This document shows, in pieces, positions 16,269-24,918 of a DNA stretch of 30,681 bases. The position numbers and the translations under genes are program-made. The stretch is taken from the NCBI GenBank assembly GCA_964423615.1, contig CAYRFQ010000098.1:1-30681 (forward strand), read 5' to 3'. Positions within the stretch are counted from its first letter, which is position 1, and the number at the start of each line of letters is the position of its first letter. Under the pieces are notes generated by a model, which did no database searches, had not been told where the DNA came from, and saw only the letters and a list, made by a program, of their open reading frames with translations. Origin of the DNA: CAYRFQ01 sp964423615 (GTDB lineage: Bacteria > Planctomycetota > Planctomycetia > Gemmatales > Gemmataceae).

Positions 16269-17318
16269 TCACAACGGTAGTTCGACTGTTTTACCTTCGG
16301 TCGCGGCTTTGTAAATGGCCAGGATGACCTCGACGGACCGACGACCCTCGCGACCATCGACAAGAGGTTCGCGGTTTTCCTGGATGGCCGCGACGAAGTC
16401 GGCTAGCTGCCGTCGATGGCCTTCGTAGGAAATGGCTGCCGGATCGCTCGATCCGCCCGAAGCTCCGACTTTCTTCGAAAAGCGTTCTTTGATTGTGTTG
16501 TCCTCTGGAATGGCCGGAGTGAGTTCCCACTGGAGGATGTCGTCTTGTTCGATGATGACAGTGCCCTTGTCGCCGTGGATGGCGATCGTTTTGGGCAAAC
16601 CGGGGTGGACACTGGTTGTTGCCTCAATGACGCCGAGTGCTCCGTTATCGAACCTCAGACACGCAACCGCTGTGTCCTCGACTTCGATTCGTTCATGGGC
16701 AAGGGTCGCAGTGAATCCGCTAATGTGCGTCGGTGCGCCCATCATCCAGAGTAACAAATCGACGTTGTGGATGGCCTGGTTCATCAGAGCACCGCCACCG
16801 TCGAGGGCCTTGGTGCCCTTCCAACCGCCTTCGTCGTAATACTCTTGGGTGCGCCACCATTTGCAGGTCGTCTCGCCGAGGGTGACACGGCCAAACCGTT
16901 TGGCTTCGACGGCCTTTTTTAGTTCCATGTTGGCGTCACCAAAGCGAGATGGGAAGATCGTGCATAGCTTGACGTTGTTCTTCTCGCAGGCATTGATGAT
17001 GTTGTCACACCGCTGGAGGGTGATCTCGAGTGGTTTTTCGACGACGACGTGTTTGCCCGCCTCGGCTGCCGCGACGGAGGGTTCCATGTGGGCACCGCTT
17101 GGCGTTGTGACAATGACAATGTGAATGTCATCTCGGTCCAGAGCTTGTCGGAGGTCAGGATAGATTTCTCCTTCGAAGCCCATATCGGCCGCAGTCGCTT
17201 TGGCCTTTTCGGGGTTGCGAGTAACGAGAGCTCTGAGTTCCGCTTCGGGTATGTCCGCCAAAGCCTTGGCGTGGAATTTGGCAATCATGCCCACGCCGAC
17301 GATTGCACATCCAAGCAT
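16269..17318 (-). CDS. Gfo/Idh/MocA-family NAD(P)-dependent oxidoreductase
   Basis: A 349-residue protein with an N-terminal Rossmann fold (CAIVGVGMIAKFHAKAL) and the family signature EAGKHVVVEKPLEITL, in which the Lys of EKP is catalytic. The C-terminal alpha/beta domain includes WKGTKALDGGGALMNQAIHNVDLLLWMMG, where His is the second conserved catalytic residue. Enzymes of this family oxidise or reduce sugars, inositols or related polyols. They are strongly expanded in planctomycetes, and the substrate cannot be predicted. It starts two bases after the pgsA stop, so it is in an operon with pgsA and rimO. No signal peptide is seen, which suggests a cytoplasmic location. Confidence 0.95.
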   Translation of the reverse strand: MLGCAIVGVGMIAKFHAKALADIPEAELRALVTRNPEKAKATAADMGFEGEIYPDLRQALDRDDIHIVIVTTPSGAHMEPSVAAAEAGKHVVVEKPLEITLQRCDNIINACEKNNVKLCTIFPSRFGDANMELKKAVEAKRFGRVTLGETTCKWWRTQEYYDEGGWKGTKALDGGGALMNQAIHNVDLLLWMMGAPTHISGFTATLAHERIEVEDTAVACLRFDNGALGVIEATTSVHPGLPKTIAIHGDKGTVIIEQDDILQWELTPAIPEDNTIKERFSKKVGASGGSSDPAAISYEGHRRQLADFVAAIQENREPLVDGREGRRSVEVILAIYKAATEGKTVELPL

Positions 17319-17320
17319 TG

Positions 17321-17944
17321 TTATCCCTCATTTGCGTCTGCGGTCGTTCGTTGTTGGATTGCCTTGGCTGCCTGCCAGAAATATTGCAATCCGCTTACTC
17401 CGGCTACAAGCACCATAGCGTAAATCAAACTAGTTCGGACGTGCAAGACCCAGTTGATTTGGGCTTGCATTTCTTCGAAATATTCCAAAGTAACGAAGAC
17501 AACGAGCAGGACCACACACTGGAGTACCATTTTGATTTTGCCCAAAAGTCCGGCTCCGAAAGCGAGTCCCTGTTCTTCCATAAATTGTCTCAGGCCGGTG
17601 ATCATGAATTCGCGGCTGATCACCAACGCTACCATCCACGCTTCGATTCCCGAGTTCTGCACTGCGACAAGGAAGACCAACGCCCCGCACACGATGACTT
17701 TGTCCGCAAGCGGATCGAGGACTCTTCCGAGTGGGGTCGAAAGGTCGTACATGCGAGCGATACAACCATCGAGCCAATCGGTAAAGGCGGCCAGTCCAAA
17801 CAGCCCCACACAAGCCCACCAAATCTCGAATCCAATGCACACGAAGAGGCCCACTGCCATCACGAAACGCGAAGCGGTCAGTTGGTTTGCCAAATTGAAC
17901 AACGGGACTTCTTGGGAAGTTTTCGCAGTAGTTGGGGCCGACAT
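17321..17944 (-). CDS. pgsA: CDP-diacylglycerol--glycerol-3-phosphate 3-phosphatidyltransferase
   Basis: A 207-residue membrane protein with the CDP-alcohol phosphotransferase motif DG-x2-AR-x8-G-x3-D-x3-D complete (Asp59, Gly60, Ala63, Arg64, Gly73, Asp77, Asp81, in the segment beginning TDWLDGCIAR). It begins with the PgsA-like NLANQLTASRFVMA and has about five membrane helices. It makes phosphatidylglycerol phosphate from CDP-diacylglycerol and glycerol 3-phosphate, the first committed step toward phosphatidylglycerol and cardiolipin. The gene starts three bases after the rimO stop and ends two bases before the oxidoreductase, so all three are probably co-transcribed. Confidence 0.93.
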   Translation of the reverse strand: MSAPTTAKTSQEVPLFNLANQLTASRFVMAVGLFVCIGFEIWWACVGLFGLAAFTDWLDGCIARMYDLSTPLGRVLDPLADKVIVCGALVFLVAVQNSGIEAWMVALVISREFMITGLRQFMEEQGLAFGAGLLGKIKMVLQCVVLLVVFVTLEYFEEMQAQINWVLHVRTSLIYAMVLVAGVSGLQYFWQAAKAIQQRTTADANEG

Positions 17945-17947
17945 GGG

Positions 17948-19339
17948 TCACCTGATGGGGCCAATGTTACGGGCGATCAAGTCGTAGTCGTCGGGACCGG
18001 TCACCTTGACAGTGGTGATGTCTCCGGGTTCGAGATTCTTCCCTTTGACACGCACCAGACAGTCGATGTCTGGTGCGTCGGCCATCGAGCGAGCGTGGTG
18101 GTGGTTGGGAACTTCGGGGTCGGCTCCATCGATGATGACGTCGATCTCTTTGCCGACCTGGGCGTGACTCCAGGCAAGGGCATTCTCTTGTTGGGCCAAC
18201 ATCAGCCGCTTGCGTCGATCTTCCTTGACTTCTTCGGGGAGATGGCCGTCCAAACGTGTTGCGGGTGTGCCCGGTTCGTAGGAGTATGGGAACACACCTG
18301 CTCGCTCGAAGCGGACTTCTTTGACGAAGCCGGCTAATTCTTCGAACTCGGCTTCCGTTTCGCCCGGAAAGCCGACGATAAAAGTCGTGCGAAGCGAGAG
18401 GTTCGGGATGCCGGCGCGGAGTTTTTCCAACAACGTTTCTGTTTGGTCGCGGTTGACGCTGCGTAGCATGCGTTTGAGGACACGATCGTTGATGTGTTGC
18501 AAGGGCATGTCGAGGTACGGAATGATCTTTTTCGCGCTGGCAATCGTCTCAATGAGTTCATCGGTGAAGTGAATGGGATAGGCGTAGAGAATTCGTATCC
18601 ACTCGATGCCATCGACCTTGTCCAGTTCTTTTAGCAATTGTGCCAATCGGACTTTTCCATAGAGGTCGAGTCCGTAGTACGTCGTGTCCTGGGCAACGAT
18701 GATCAACTCGCGAACGCCATCCTGGGCGAGTTCGTTGGCTTCTCGTACGACTTCCTCGATGGGTTTGGTGACGTGTTTGCCACGCATTCCCGGTATGGCG
18801 CAAAACGTACAAAGTCGGTCGCAACCCTCTGAGATTTTCAAGTAGGCGTAGTGCCGTGGCGTGACGCGGAGGCGGGCCGTATCTTCCAAGGCCCTGACCG
18901 GAGCGGGTCGGAAAAGAGATTGCTGTTCGTTGCGTTGTTGGACGGCTCGATCGACGACTTGGGCGATGTCCTCGCGTCCGAAAACGCCCACGATTTGATC
19001 GACTTCGGGAACGTCCTGGAGTAATTCGTCTTTTCGACGTTCGGCCAGACACCCGGCGACAACGACGGCACCGACATCGCCTTTTTTCTTCAAGTCCAGC
19101 ATTTCACGGATGACGGACAGCGACTCTTCGCGGGCCGATTCGATGAAACCGCAGGTGTTCACGACGACTACGTCGGCTCCCTGGGCATCCGGAACGAGCG
19201 TGTATCCGTCCTGGGCGAGTTTCCCCAACATACGCTCAGAGTCGACCAAGTTTTTTGGACATCCCAAGCTCACAAAACAATAGCGGCCTTTCGACGCTTT
19301 AGGGGATTCAACCACGGGTAAGTGATCCATATTATTCAT
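17948..19339 (-). CDS. rimO: Ribosomal protein S12 methylthiotransferase
   Basis: A 463-residue radical-SAM enzyme. The N-terminal UPF0004 domain carries three cluster cysteines: Cys27 (SLGCPKNLVDSE), Cys63 (NTCGFIESAREES) and Cys97 (AGCLAE). The radical-SAM motif Cys-x3-Cys-x2-Cys is at 173-180 (EGCDRLCTFCAIP), and a C-terminal TRAM domain follows. RimO adds a methylthio group to a conserved Asp of ribosomal protein S12. SLGCPKNLVDSE separates RimO from the tRNA enzyme MiaB. Two starts are possible, ATG at 19339 and the second ATG three codons later (MDHLP). It leads the rimO-pgsA-oxidoreductase operon and overlaps the end of a broken gene upstream. Confidence 0.96.
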   Translation of the reverse strand: MNNMDHLPVVESPKASKGRYCFVSLGCPKNLVDSERMLGKLAQDGYTLVPDAQGADVVVVNTCGFIESAREESLSVIREMLDLKKKGDVGAVVVAGCLAERRKDELLQDVPEVDQIVGVFGREDIAQVVDRAVQQRNEQQSLFRPAPVRALEDTARLRVTPRHYAYLKISEGCDRLCTFCAIPGMRGKHVTKPIEEVVREANELAQDGVRELIIVAQDTTYYGLDLYGKVRLAQLLKELDKVDGIEWIRILYAYPIHFTDELIETIASAKKIIPYLDMPLQHINDRVLKRMLRSVNRDQTETLLEKLRAGIPNLSLRTTFIVGFPGETEAEFEELAGFVKEVRFERAGVFPYSYEPGTPATRLDGHLPEEVKEDRRKRLMLAQQENALAWSHAQVGKEIDVIIDGADPEVPNHHHARSMADAPDIDCLVRVKGKNLEPGDITTVKVTGPDDYDLIARNIGPIR

Positions 19340-19582
19340 CCTGACTGACAGAATTAGTGATGGGTTCGAGAGATTCCATCAGCGTAAGAGACACATCTTG
19401 CCAACGAGAAGTTTGCTCCCGTCACCGTTGGGAGGCCTATGAACAGTCACAGTGGAACGCCCAACTCGAATCATCTCCGAGTGGCGAACATCAAAGGTCG
19501 CACTACTTGCCACATGAATGCGGAAGGGTGAAAAAGGTTCTGCTGTTACGAAATCCAACAAGTTTCAAGGGCGGATCATCAT
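19332..19582 (-). pseudogene. Broken copy 1 of a short planctomycete 'FRI..DVRH.EM' family protein
   Basis: The minus strand encodes LDFVTAEPFSPFRIHV, then ATFDVRHSEMIRVGRSTVTV, typical of a family of about 80-residue planctomycete proteins of unknown function ('PFRPFRI...G..fdVrHpEm..VgR..v.v'). The intact-looking frame stops at 19379. The expected C-terminus (DVSLTLMESLEPITNSVSQDE, stop at 19332) is in another frame, so there is a frameshift around 19400. At the 5' end a TGA separates the ATG pair near 19582 from the conserved part. The end overlaps the rimO start by a few bases. Its decay may have left rimO using its leader. Confidence 0.6.
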
Positions 19583-19644
19583 TTAGCCTGGTCCGAAGAG
19601 GTTTCACAATTTTTCTCTGCAATTACACATGCCTTTACGAAGGC

Positions 19645-19992
19645 CTATTTGCCACTTGAACCATTGAGTCCGAGTTGTCCCTCTCTGAGTAGTCGCAGGT
19701 TGATCGAGAATCGGAAGTTGATTCATCAGTTGCTCTCGGTCCCGGTTTGGTCCGGAATCGCTTCCGCTTGCACCAGCTCAATGGATTCGATCAGAAGAAT
19801 AGAAATCTCATGGATTCGTTCTTTTGGAAGGTCGTCCTCATTCGTCGAGGGAAACACGGTGGCGGTCGTTCGCCCCACCTAGATCATCTCAGTATGACGG
19901 ATTTCAAATGCTTCACCACTGGTCATTTTGATTCGGAATGATTGAGAGGGTTCGGCATTGACGTAATTCAGAATTCGACGGTTAGTCATCAT
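19645..19992 (-). pseudogene. Broken copy 2 of the same short family, with in-frame TAG
   Basis: From ATG 19992 (GGAG about 10 bases upstream) the frame reads MMTNRRILNYVNAEPSQSF, then RIKMTSGEAFEIRHTEMI, a TAG at 19881-19879, and continues VGRTTATVFPSTNEDDLPKE, RIHEISILLIESIEL and on to a stop at 19645. The TAG falls where copy 1 has Arg (HSEMI-R-VGRSTVTV). Everything on both sides matches the family, so this is a nonsense mutation in an otherwise complete gene. The two copies are adjacent, in the same direction, and both broken. Confidence 0.65.
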
Positions 19993-20411
19993 TGTCCGGT
20001 TCTCCGTGTATCAATTCTTGCCTGCAATCCTCCAGCCTTGAGGAGAGCGAAAGTGGTTTGCCTTGATGTCACTTACAAGCCTCCAAAAAGTCCTGATGAA
20101 TTGGTCTTCCGCCCAAGAGTTTTTCTGAGAACCTTCAAGGTTAGTGTAGGGCAGCTGTTTTCTGTTGCTTCCAACAGATGATTATACAAGTGCTCACAGA
20201 AAATGTCGGGACTTTGCGATGAGCGAAAGTTACGGTCGGTGGGAATCGAGATTTGTTAGCGAAGTTACGGTGGACGGGTGGGAAACCGTGCGGACCAAGA
20301 AGCTGTCAACGAATTTGTCGCTGTTTGTTGTCTCGAAGTCGACGTTAGACTTTGTCTTCTGTGGTGGGCACGAAGGCTTTGCGATGCCGACCTGGCACCT
20401 CAGCTCGCCTG
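19993..20411. other. Intergenic stretch without a recognisable gene
   Basis: About 420 bases between broken copy 2 and the 3' end of the kinase gene. Several short frames overlap here and none gives a familiar peptide. No clear terminator hairpin was found after the kinase stop. Confidence 0.4.
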
Positions 20412-21851
20412 CTACTCTTCTTGCCAATCAGTTTTTGCCAAGAGTTCTTTCACGGCATCGCGGAGCTGACCGAACTTGATGGGGCGGGTGAGAATGGCGA
20501 CGTTGGGTCGTGCTCTGACTTTTTCGGTGAATTCTTGTTGGTCTTCAGACAGCATCAAAATGCCGGCGCAGGGGCGTCTCGCGCGCGAGGCCTCGTCCAT
20601 GATTCGGTCGAAGACGTAGATGCCGTCTTCTCCAGCTGTTCCGGCATCCATGATCAACGAGTCGAATGGTTGTTGGCGGAAGCGATCCAGGGCGCGAACC
20701 GGATCGCCCGAGATGAACACGCGGTAGCCCAGTTTCTTGAATCCTTGTCGTAGTGCGTCCTGGAGCTTGGGTTTTCCTTCGACGATAAAGACAGAATTCG
20801 ATGGATTATTTTTCGAGTTGGAACTGTGTCCTTCGAGTTCACGGCGGACGTCGCGGATGGCGTCAAGAAGTTGGGAAGGTGTTTGGTAGCGTTTGTGTGG
20901 GTCGAGAGCCATCATCGTATCGATGAGTCGGAAGACCGATGGGGGGGCGGTGACGTCTTCTTCCGTCAGGGTATCGGCGTTGAGGAAGCGAGAACTCCGC
21001 ATCCGTTCGTTGGGGTTGCGGCTTTTTTCGAGAGGAGATCGCCCGGTCAACAGTTCGTAGGCCACAGTGCCCAAGAAGTAAATGTCGCTCCGAGTGTCTC
21101 CCAGTGGGACGCCGGTGGCTTTCTCGAGTCCAGCGTAATCGACGGTCCGATCCACTTTCGCATCGGCGTCTCTGTGGAGGTTTTGATTTAACGTCGCGAG
21201 ACCGAAGTCCACCAGTTTGGGGACTCCCTCGGAGGAGACGAGCACGTTTGTGAGTTTCATGTCGCGGTGGGTGACGCCGCGTGAGAAAGCGTAAACGAGG
21301 CCTGTTGTAACGCCTTCCAGGATTTTGATGGTTTCGAGCGGTTCGAGTTTATTCCGGATTTTAAGAATGTCTCGGAGGTTTCCCCCTTCCACAAATTCCA
21401 TTACGATGTAGAATTGCTTGCCTTCGTGGTCACACCGAACGTTGATGATTTCCACAATGTTGGGATGTTTCATGGCCATCCCGACTTGGCCTTCCCGCTC
21501 GAACAAATCGATGTTTTTGCGGTTCTCTGTCCACCGGCTCCGGAGGACTTTGACGGCGACGACGTTCCCCGTCAGGGGATCATCAGCTCGATAAACTCGC
21601 CCGAATGTGCCGGAAGAGATTTTGTAGAGAATCCGGTAACCACCGTAGAAATACCCGTCACTCTCCAGCTTCATGAGTTTGTGACTTTGCCAGGGAGTGA
21701 GATAGCCTTTTCTCTCCAGAGCCCGAACGAGGGGTTGTGCATCACCCTCGCGGGAACCCGTTTCCTGATACCCCTCTTGAAGCTGGTCCAAAGTCAACAG
21801 TCCGAGTCGGACAGCGTGTTGGCCGATCGTAGCTGCGTCCAGATTTTCCAT
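20412..21851 (-). CDS. Serine/threonine protein kinase with C-terminal receiver-like domain
   Basis: A 479-residue soluble protein. Residues 1-66 form a small helical domain common at the start of planctomycete kinases (LGLLTLDQLQEGYQET, then KGYLTPWQSHKLM). The kinase domain spans about 72-335: glycine loop ISSGTFGRVY, Lys101 (VAVKVL), HRDMKLTN (195-202), DFG (215-217), and YFLGTVAYELLTG. Residues 353-472 resemble a response-regulator receiver: SVFIVEGKPKLQDALRQGF, the phospho-acceptor-like Asp402 (SLIMDAGTAGEDG) and LTRPIKFGQL. The paired acidic residues are reduced to VEG, and the usual KP is RP, so phosphotransfer is doubtful. It has no membrane segment, unlike most planctomycete kinases. 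It probably integrates a second signal through the tail (inference). Confidence 0.92.
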   Translation of the reverse strand: MENLDAATIGQHAVRLGLLTLDQLQEGYQETGSREGDAQPLVRALERKGYLTPWQSHKLMKLESDGYFYGGYRILYKISSGTFGRVYRADDPLTGNVVAVKVLRSRWTENRKNIDLFEREGQVGMAMKHPNIVEIINVRCDHEGKQFYIVMEFVEGGNLRDILKIRNKLEPLETIKILEGVTTGLVYAFSRGVTHRDMKLTNVLVSSEGVPKLVDFGLATLNQNLHRDADAKVDRTVDYAGLEKATGVPLGDTRSDIYFLGTVAYELLTGRSPLEKSRNPNERMRSSRFLNADTLTEEDVTAPPSVFRLIDTMMALDPHKRYQTPSQLLDAIRDVRRELEGHSSNSKNNPSNSVFIVEGKPKLQDALRQGFKKLGYRVFISGDPVRALDRFRQQPFDSLIMDAGTAGEDGIYVFDRIMDEASRARRPCAGILMLSEDQQEFTEKVRARPNVAILTRPIKFGQLRDAVKELLAKTDWQEE

Positions 21852-22074
21852 GGTATGAAACTTTTAAACAGAGTTGCGCCCATCCCGTTCTACAGTCCGA
21901 TTCATTGTATCCTGGCTTTAGGCTTTCACAAGCGGAGGAAGGCTGGGAGTGGTTTCAGGGTGGTCCGAAGAATGGGGTCGTGCAAAGTAGGTAGGCGGGA
22001 AACGTCGTATCGGTCTAACGCAACTAAAGAGTTGACAGACGGGAGAAGAACCACAAGGCTTACGGTGATTCAGA

Positions 22075-22323
22075 TTACATTTCTTGGAACGTTCGGCATG
22101 GAAGCTGGCGGCGGATAGCGATTCCTTTGCAGTAACATCCCTGGTATTCCACGGCAAGACACCACACGACGTTCGCGCGGAGCCGGAATGCGTGACGGTG
22201 GACGATTACCTCCAGATTCACCTCCACTTCTTCGCCGGGTTCCAGGGGGCGGTCGACGAGCAAACGCACACCCGTTTCGGACACGTCCAAGACCGTAAGG
22301 GCGATATTCCTTCCGAGGCCCAT
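22075..22323 (-). CDS. Short PilZ-domain protein, probably N-terminally disrupted
   Basis: An 82-residue PilZ-like domain: MGLGRNIALTVLDVSETGVR, LLVDRPLEPGEEVEVNLEV, then ANVVWCLAVEYQGCYCKGIA. The order D-S-x-x-G-x-R and the ending match planctomycete PilZ proteins, which bind c-di-GMP or related ligands or have lost binding. The RxxxR motif normally N-terminal of the domain is absent from this frame. The best ribosome-binding site (GGGAGGAA) precedes an ATG at 22415, whose frame encodes MDKLRRRRINRRRSI and then stops at a TGA. The remainder of the expected N-terminus follows in the wrong frame. The gene is therefore either a decayed copy or is expressed from the internal ATG at 22323. Confidence 0.6.
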   Translation of the reverse strand: MGLGRNIALTVLDVSETGVRLLVDRPLEPGEEVEVNLEVIVHRHAFRLRANVVWCLAVEYQGCYCKGIAIRRQLPCRTFQEM

Positions 22324-22621
22324 GACTCCGCGAAAGCAAGTGGCTTTCGTGTTTTGTAGGTTTTACGTCAGATCGAACGACGACGATTGATTCTTCGGCG
22401 ACGAAGTTTGTCCATGGTTTCGTTCCTCCCTTGGAAACGTAGTTTACGGTTTGGCGGAGGACAATAAATTCCATTTGTGTTTGTTGGATCGACACCCCGG
22501 TGGCGAACATCTACGTTGTTCGCTGAGGGCTTTGTGCTCGGCCTTCATCTCCCTATAACAACTTTGAGCATCAAGATAGGCATGGACCTCCGGCCCAACA
22601 TCCGTCGAAGAACTTGGGCCG

Positions 22622-24727
22622 ATGGCGGATAAAGCACGAATTATTCCATTGGTAGGATTCCGACAACCGATTGGGGGTATAGCAGTGACGTCTCATTTTA
22701 TACCAAACATGAACATTCCTACCTTGGTGTTTCCAACGAGTGGGCAAGCTGCGCGGCATGTGTCGCTGATGATCGAAAGTCTTATCCGCCAGAACAATTC
22801 GGCCAGTCGTCCGACGGTTCTTGGTTTGGCTACGGGTTCGACGCCAGTGGGTCTTTATCGAGACCTCATTCGGCTCCACAAAGAAGAAGAACTGGATTTT
22901 TCCCGAGTCATCACGTTCAACCTCGATGAGTATTTTCCGATGTCTCCGGAAGACATTCACTCGTACAACCGATGGATGCGGGAAACGTTTTTCGACCATA
23001 TAAACATTCAATCCCAGAATATTCATATTCCAGACGGTACGATCCCCATCGAAGAGGTGGAAGATTACTGCGCTCGTTACGAACAACTCATTCATCGCGT
23101 GGGCGGAATCGATTTGCAGATTTTAGGGATCGGTCGGACTGGGCACATTGGGTTCAATGAGCCCGGTTCGACGCGGCACAGTCGCACGCGATTGGTGACG
23201 CTTGACCCTGTGACGCGTCGCGACGCCGCGAGCGGATTTTTTGGGGAAGAGAACGTTCCACATCAGGCCATTACGATGGGTGTGGGGACGATCTTGGAGG
23301 CCCGCAAGATCGTCATCATGGCTTTCGGCGAGCACAAGGCCCCAATCGTCCAGCGGACCGTAGAAGAAGGCATCACCGATGCCATCGCAGCCAGTTTCCT
23401 CCAACAGCACTCGGACACGACGTTTCTGCTCGATGAAGCCGCAAGCGGCTATATCACACCGGTGCGGCGGCCGTGGGTCACTGGTCACATCCAGTGGACT
23501 CCTCAGATGATACGTCGAGCTGTCATTTGGTTGAGTCTTACGGTGAACAAGCCCTTACTTAAACTTTCGGATGACGACTTCCGTGAGCATTTGCTCTATG
23601 GCCTTCTGCGAGAACACGGGCCAGCCGAACGTCTGGGGCGTCAAGTGTTTGACCAGATGATGGCGACGATTTCGACCCAACCGGGAAGGCCGCTTGTTTC
23701 CGGGGAGGCCGATCAACCGCTTTCTCTCGTCCAGCCAATGAGGCCGGAGGAGTCCCAAGAGCCATCGAGGAGTGAGGAGAGTTCTGTTGGCGGAGAATCG
23801 ACTTCCGAGGGAGGGCCAACTCGGTCGGAACCCGAAACGCGAGTGTTTCGGGACTCAGGGATCAAAAAGCCAACCGGTACAACCTGCCTCATTTTCAGTC
23901 CTCACCCTGATGACGACGTGATCAGCATGGGGGGAACGCTTATCCGGCTCGTCGAACAAGGTCACAAGGTCCATGTTGCCTACATGACAAGCGGCAACAT
24001 CGCCGTCTTCGACCACGACGCACTCCGGTTCACAGACTTTGTTATGGCGTTCAACGATCTATTCGAAATCGACAAGGATCGTACGAGCCAGGTGAAGACA
24101 CGGGTTCAAGATTTCCTCAGTCAGAAACATCCTGGCCAACCCGATTCTTCGGAGGTGCTGACGATCAAGAAGTTGATCCGGGAGACCGAGGCGCGTGCGG
24201 CAGCGCTGGCCTGCGGTGTTCCGCCCGAGCAACTGGAGTTCATGGACCTCCGATTTTACCGTACCGGCACGATCGCCAAGGCACCGCTGCAACCACAAGA
24301 CATTGATGACATCGTTTCCTTGCTTCAGCGGCTTCAACCTGCACAAATATATGTAGCTGGTGAACTGTCGGATCCACATGGCACACATCGGATGTGTGCC
24401 CAGGCCATCTTTCAGGCCGTGGAACGGGTACGGGAGCAAAATCAACTGTTCGAAGTCTGGCTCTACCGAGGGGCCTGGGAAGAGTGGGAACCACACGAGA
24501 TCGAGCGAGTCGTTCCGATCAGTCCGGACGACCTGGAACGCAAGAAGCAGGCGATCTTCCGTCATCAGTCTCAGAAGGACCGAGCCATGTTTCCTGGTGG
24601 GGCGGATCGTCGAGAATTTTGGCAACGAGCAGAGGACAGGAACAAAAATACGGCCAAGTTATACGACACCTTAGGATTGCCCGAATTCTATGCCCTGGAA
24701 GGGTTTGTTCAATGGCAGGGAGACTGA
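22622..24727 (+). CDS. Bifunctional glucosamine-6-phosphate deaminase (NagB-like) / PIG-L (LmbE) deacetylase fusion
   Basis: A 701-residue two-domain protein. The NagB-like domain covers about 30-330: LATGSTPVGLY (phosphate loop), FNLDEYFP (acidic catalytic pair) and GIGRTGHIGFNEPGS (catalytic His). A Ser/Glu-rich linker (about 370-410) leads to a PIG-L domain with SPHPDDDVISMGG (His427 and Asp zinc ligands) and DPHGTHRMC near 585. NagB opens and deaminates glucosamine 6-phosphate to fructose 6-phosphate. The PIG-L domain removes acetyl groups from N-acetylglucosamine-type substrates. Together they suggest amino-sugar breakdown or cell-surface sugar recycling. The start is uncertain: Met30 at 22709 (MNIPTLVFPTS) resembles the usual NagB start, and neither start has a good ribosome-binding site. 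Confidence 0.88.
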   Translation: MADKARIIPLVGFRQPIGGIAVTSHFIPNMNIPTLVFPTSGQAARHVSLMIESLIRQNNSASRPTVLGLATGSTPVGLYRDLIRLHKEEELDFSRVITFNLDEYFPMSPEDIHSYNRWMRETFFDHINIQSQNIHIPDGTIPIEEVEDYCARYEQLIHRVGGIDLQILGIGRTGHIGFNEPGSTRHSRTRLVTLDPVTRRDAASGFFGEENVPHQAITMGVGTILEARKIVIMAFGEHKAPIVQRTVEEGITDAIAASFLQQHSDTTFLLDEAASGYITPVRRPWVTGHIQWTPQMIRRAVIWLSLTVNKPLLKLSDDDFREHLLYGLLREHGPAERLGRQVFDQMMATISTQPGRPLVSGEADQPLSLVQPMRPEESQEPSRSEESSVGGESTSEGGPTRSEPETRVFRDSGIKKPTGTTCLIFSPHPDDDVISMGGTLIRLVEQGHKVHVAYMTSGNIAVFDHDALRFTDFVMAFNDLFEIDKDRTSQVKTRVQDFLSQKHPGQPDSSEVLTIKKLIRETEARAAALACGVPPEQLEFMDLRFYRTGTIAKAPLQPQDIDDIVSLLQRLQPAQIYVAGELSDPHGTHRMCAQAIFQAVERVREQNQLFEVWLYRGAWEEWEPHEIERVVPISPDDLERKKQAIFRHQSQKDRAMFPGGADRREFWQRAEDRNKNTAKLYDTLGLPEFYALEGFVQWQGD

Positions 24728-24750
24728 TGTCTTGACAGGGGGTTCAGCAA

Positions 24751-24779
24751 GCAAGGAAATTCTGACAGTTTTCCTTTGC
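24751..24779. terminator. Hairpin after the NagB/PIG-L gene
   Basis: AAGGAAA (24753-24759) pairs with TTTCCTT (24770-24776), with outer GC/GC pairs across a one-base bulge. The hairpin lies 24 bases after the stop codon. It is AT-rich and has no T-tract, so termination is possible but weakly supported. Confidence 0.35.
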
Positions 24780-24918
24780 CTTCAGCGCTCACTCCTCGAA
24801 TTCCGACGTATGATGTAGTAAGGAAGGGTACAGGCAGAGATGTTTTCCTTTCTCCCACGGGCAGGCTGGAGCAGGGAAAACGCGATGAAACGAAATTAAC
24901 CCGGAGGGGACAAACACA

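Noticed and set aside
16004..16363. N-terminal extension of the acyltransferase to 16363
   Set aside because: The extension has no family similarity and overlaps the oxidoreductase gene end, while 16003 has a strong ribosome-binding site.
17303..18337. 344-codon plus-strand frame opposite pgsA and rimO
   Set aside because: Antisense to two well-supported genes and without any motif.
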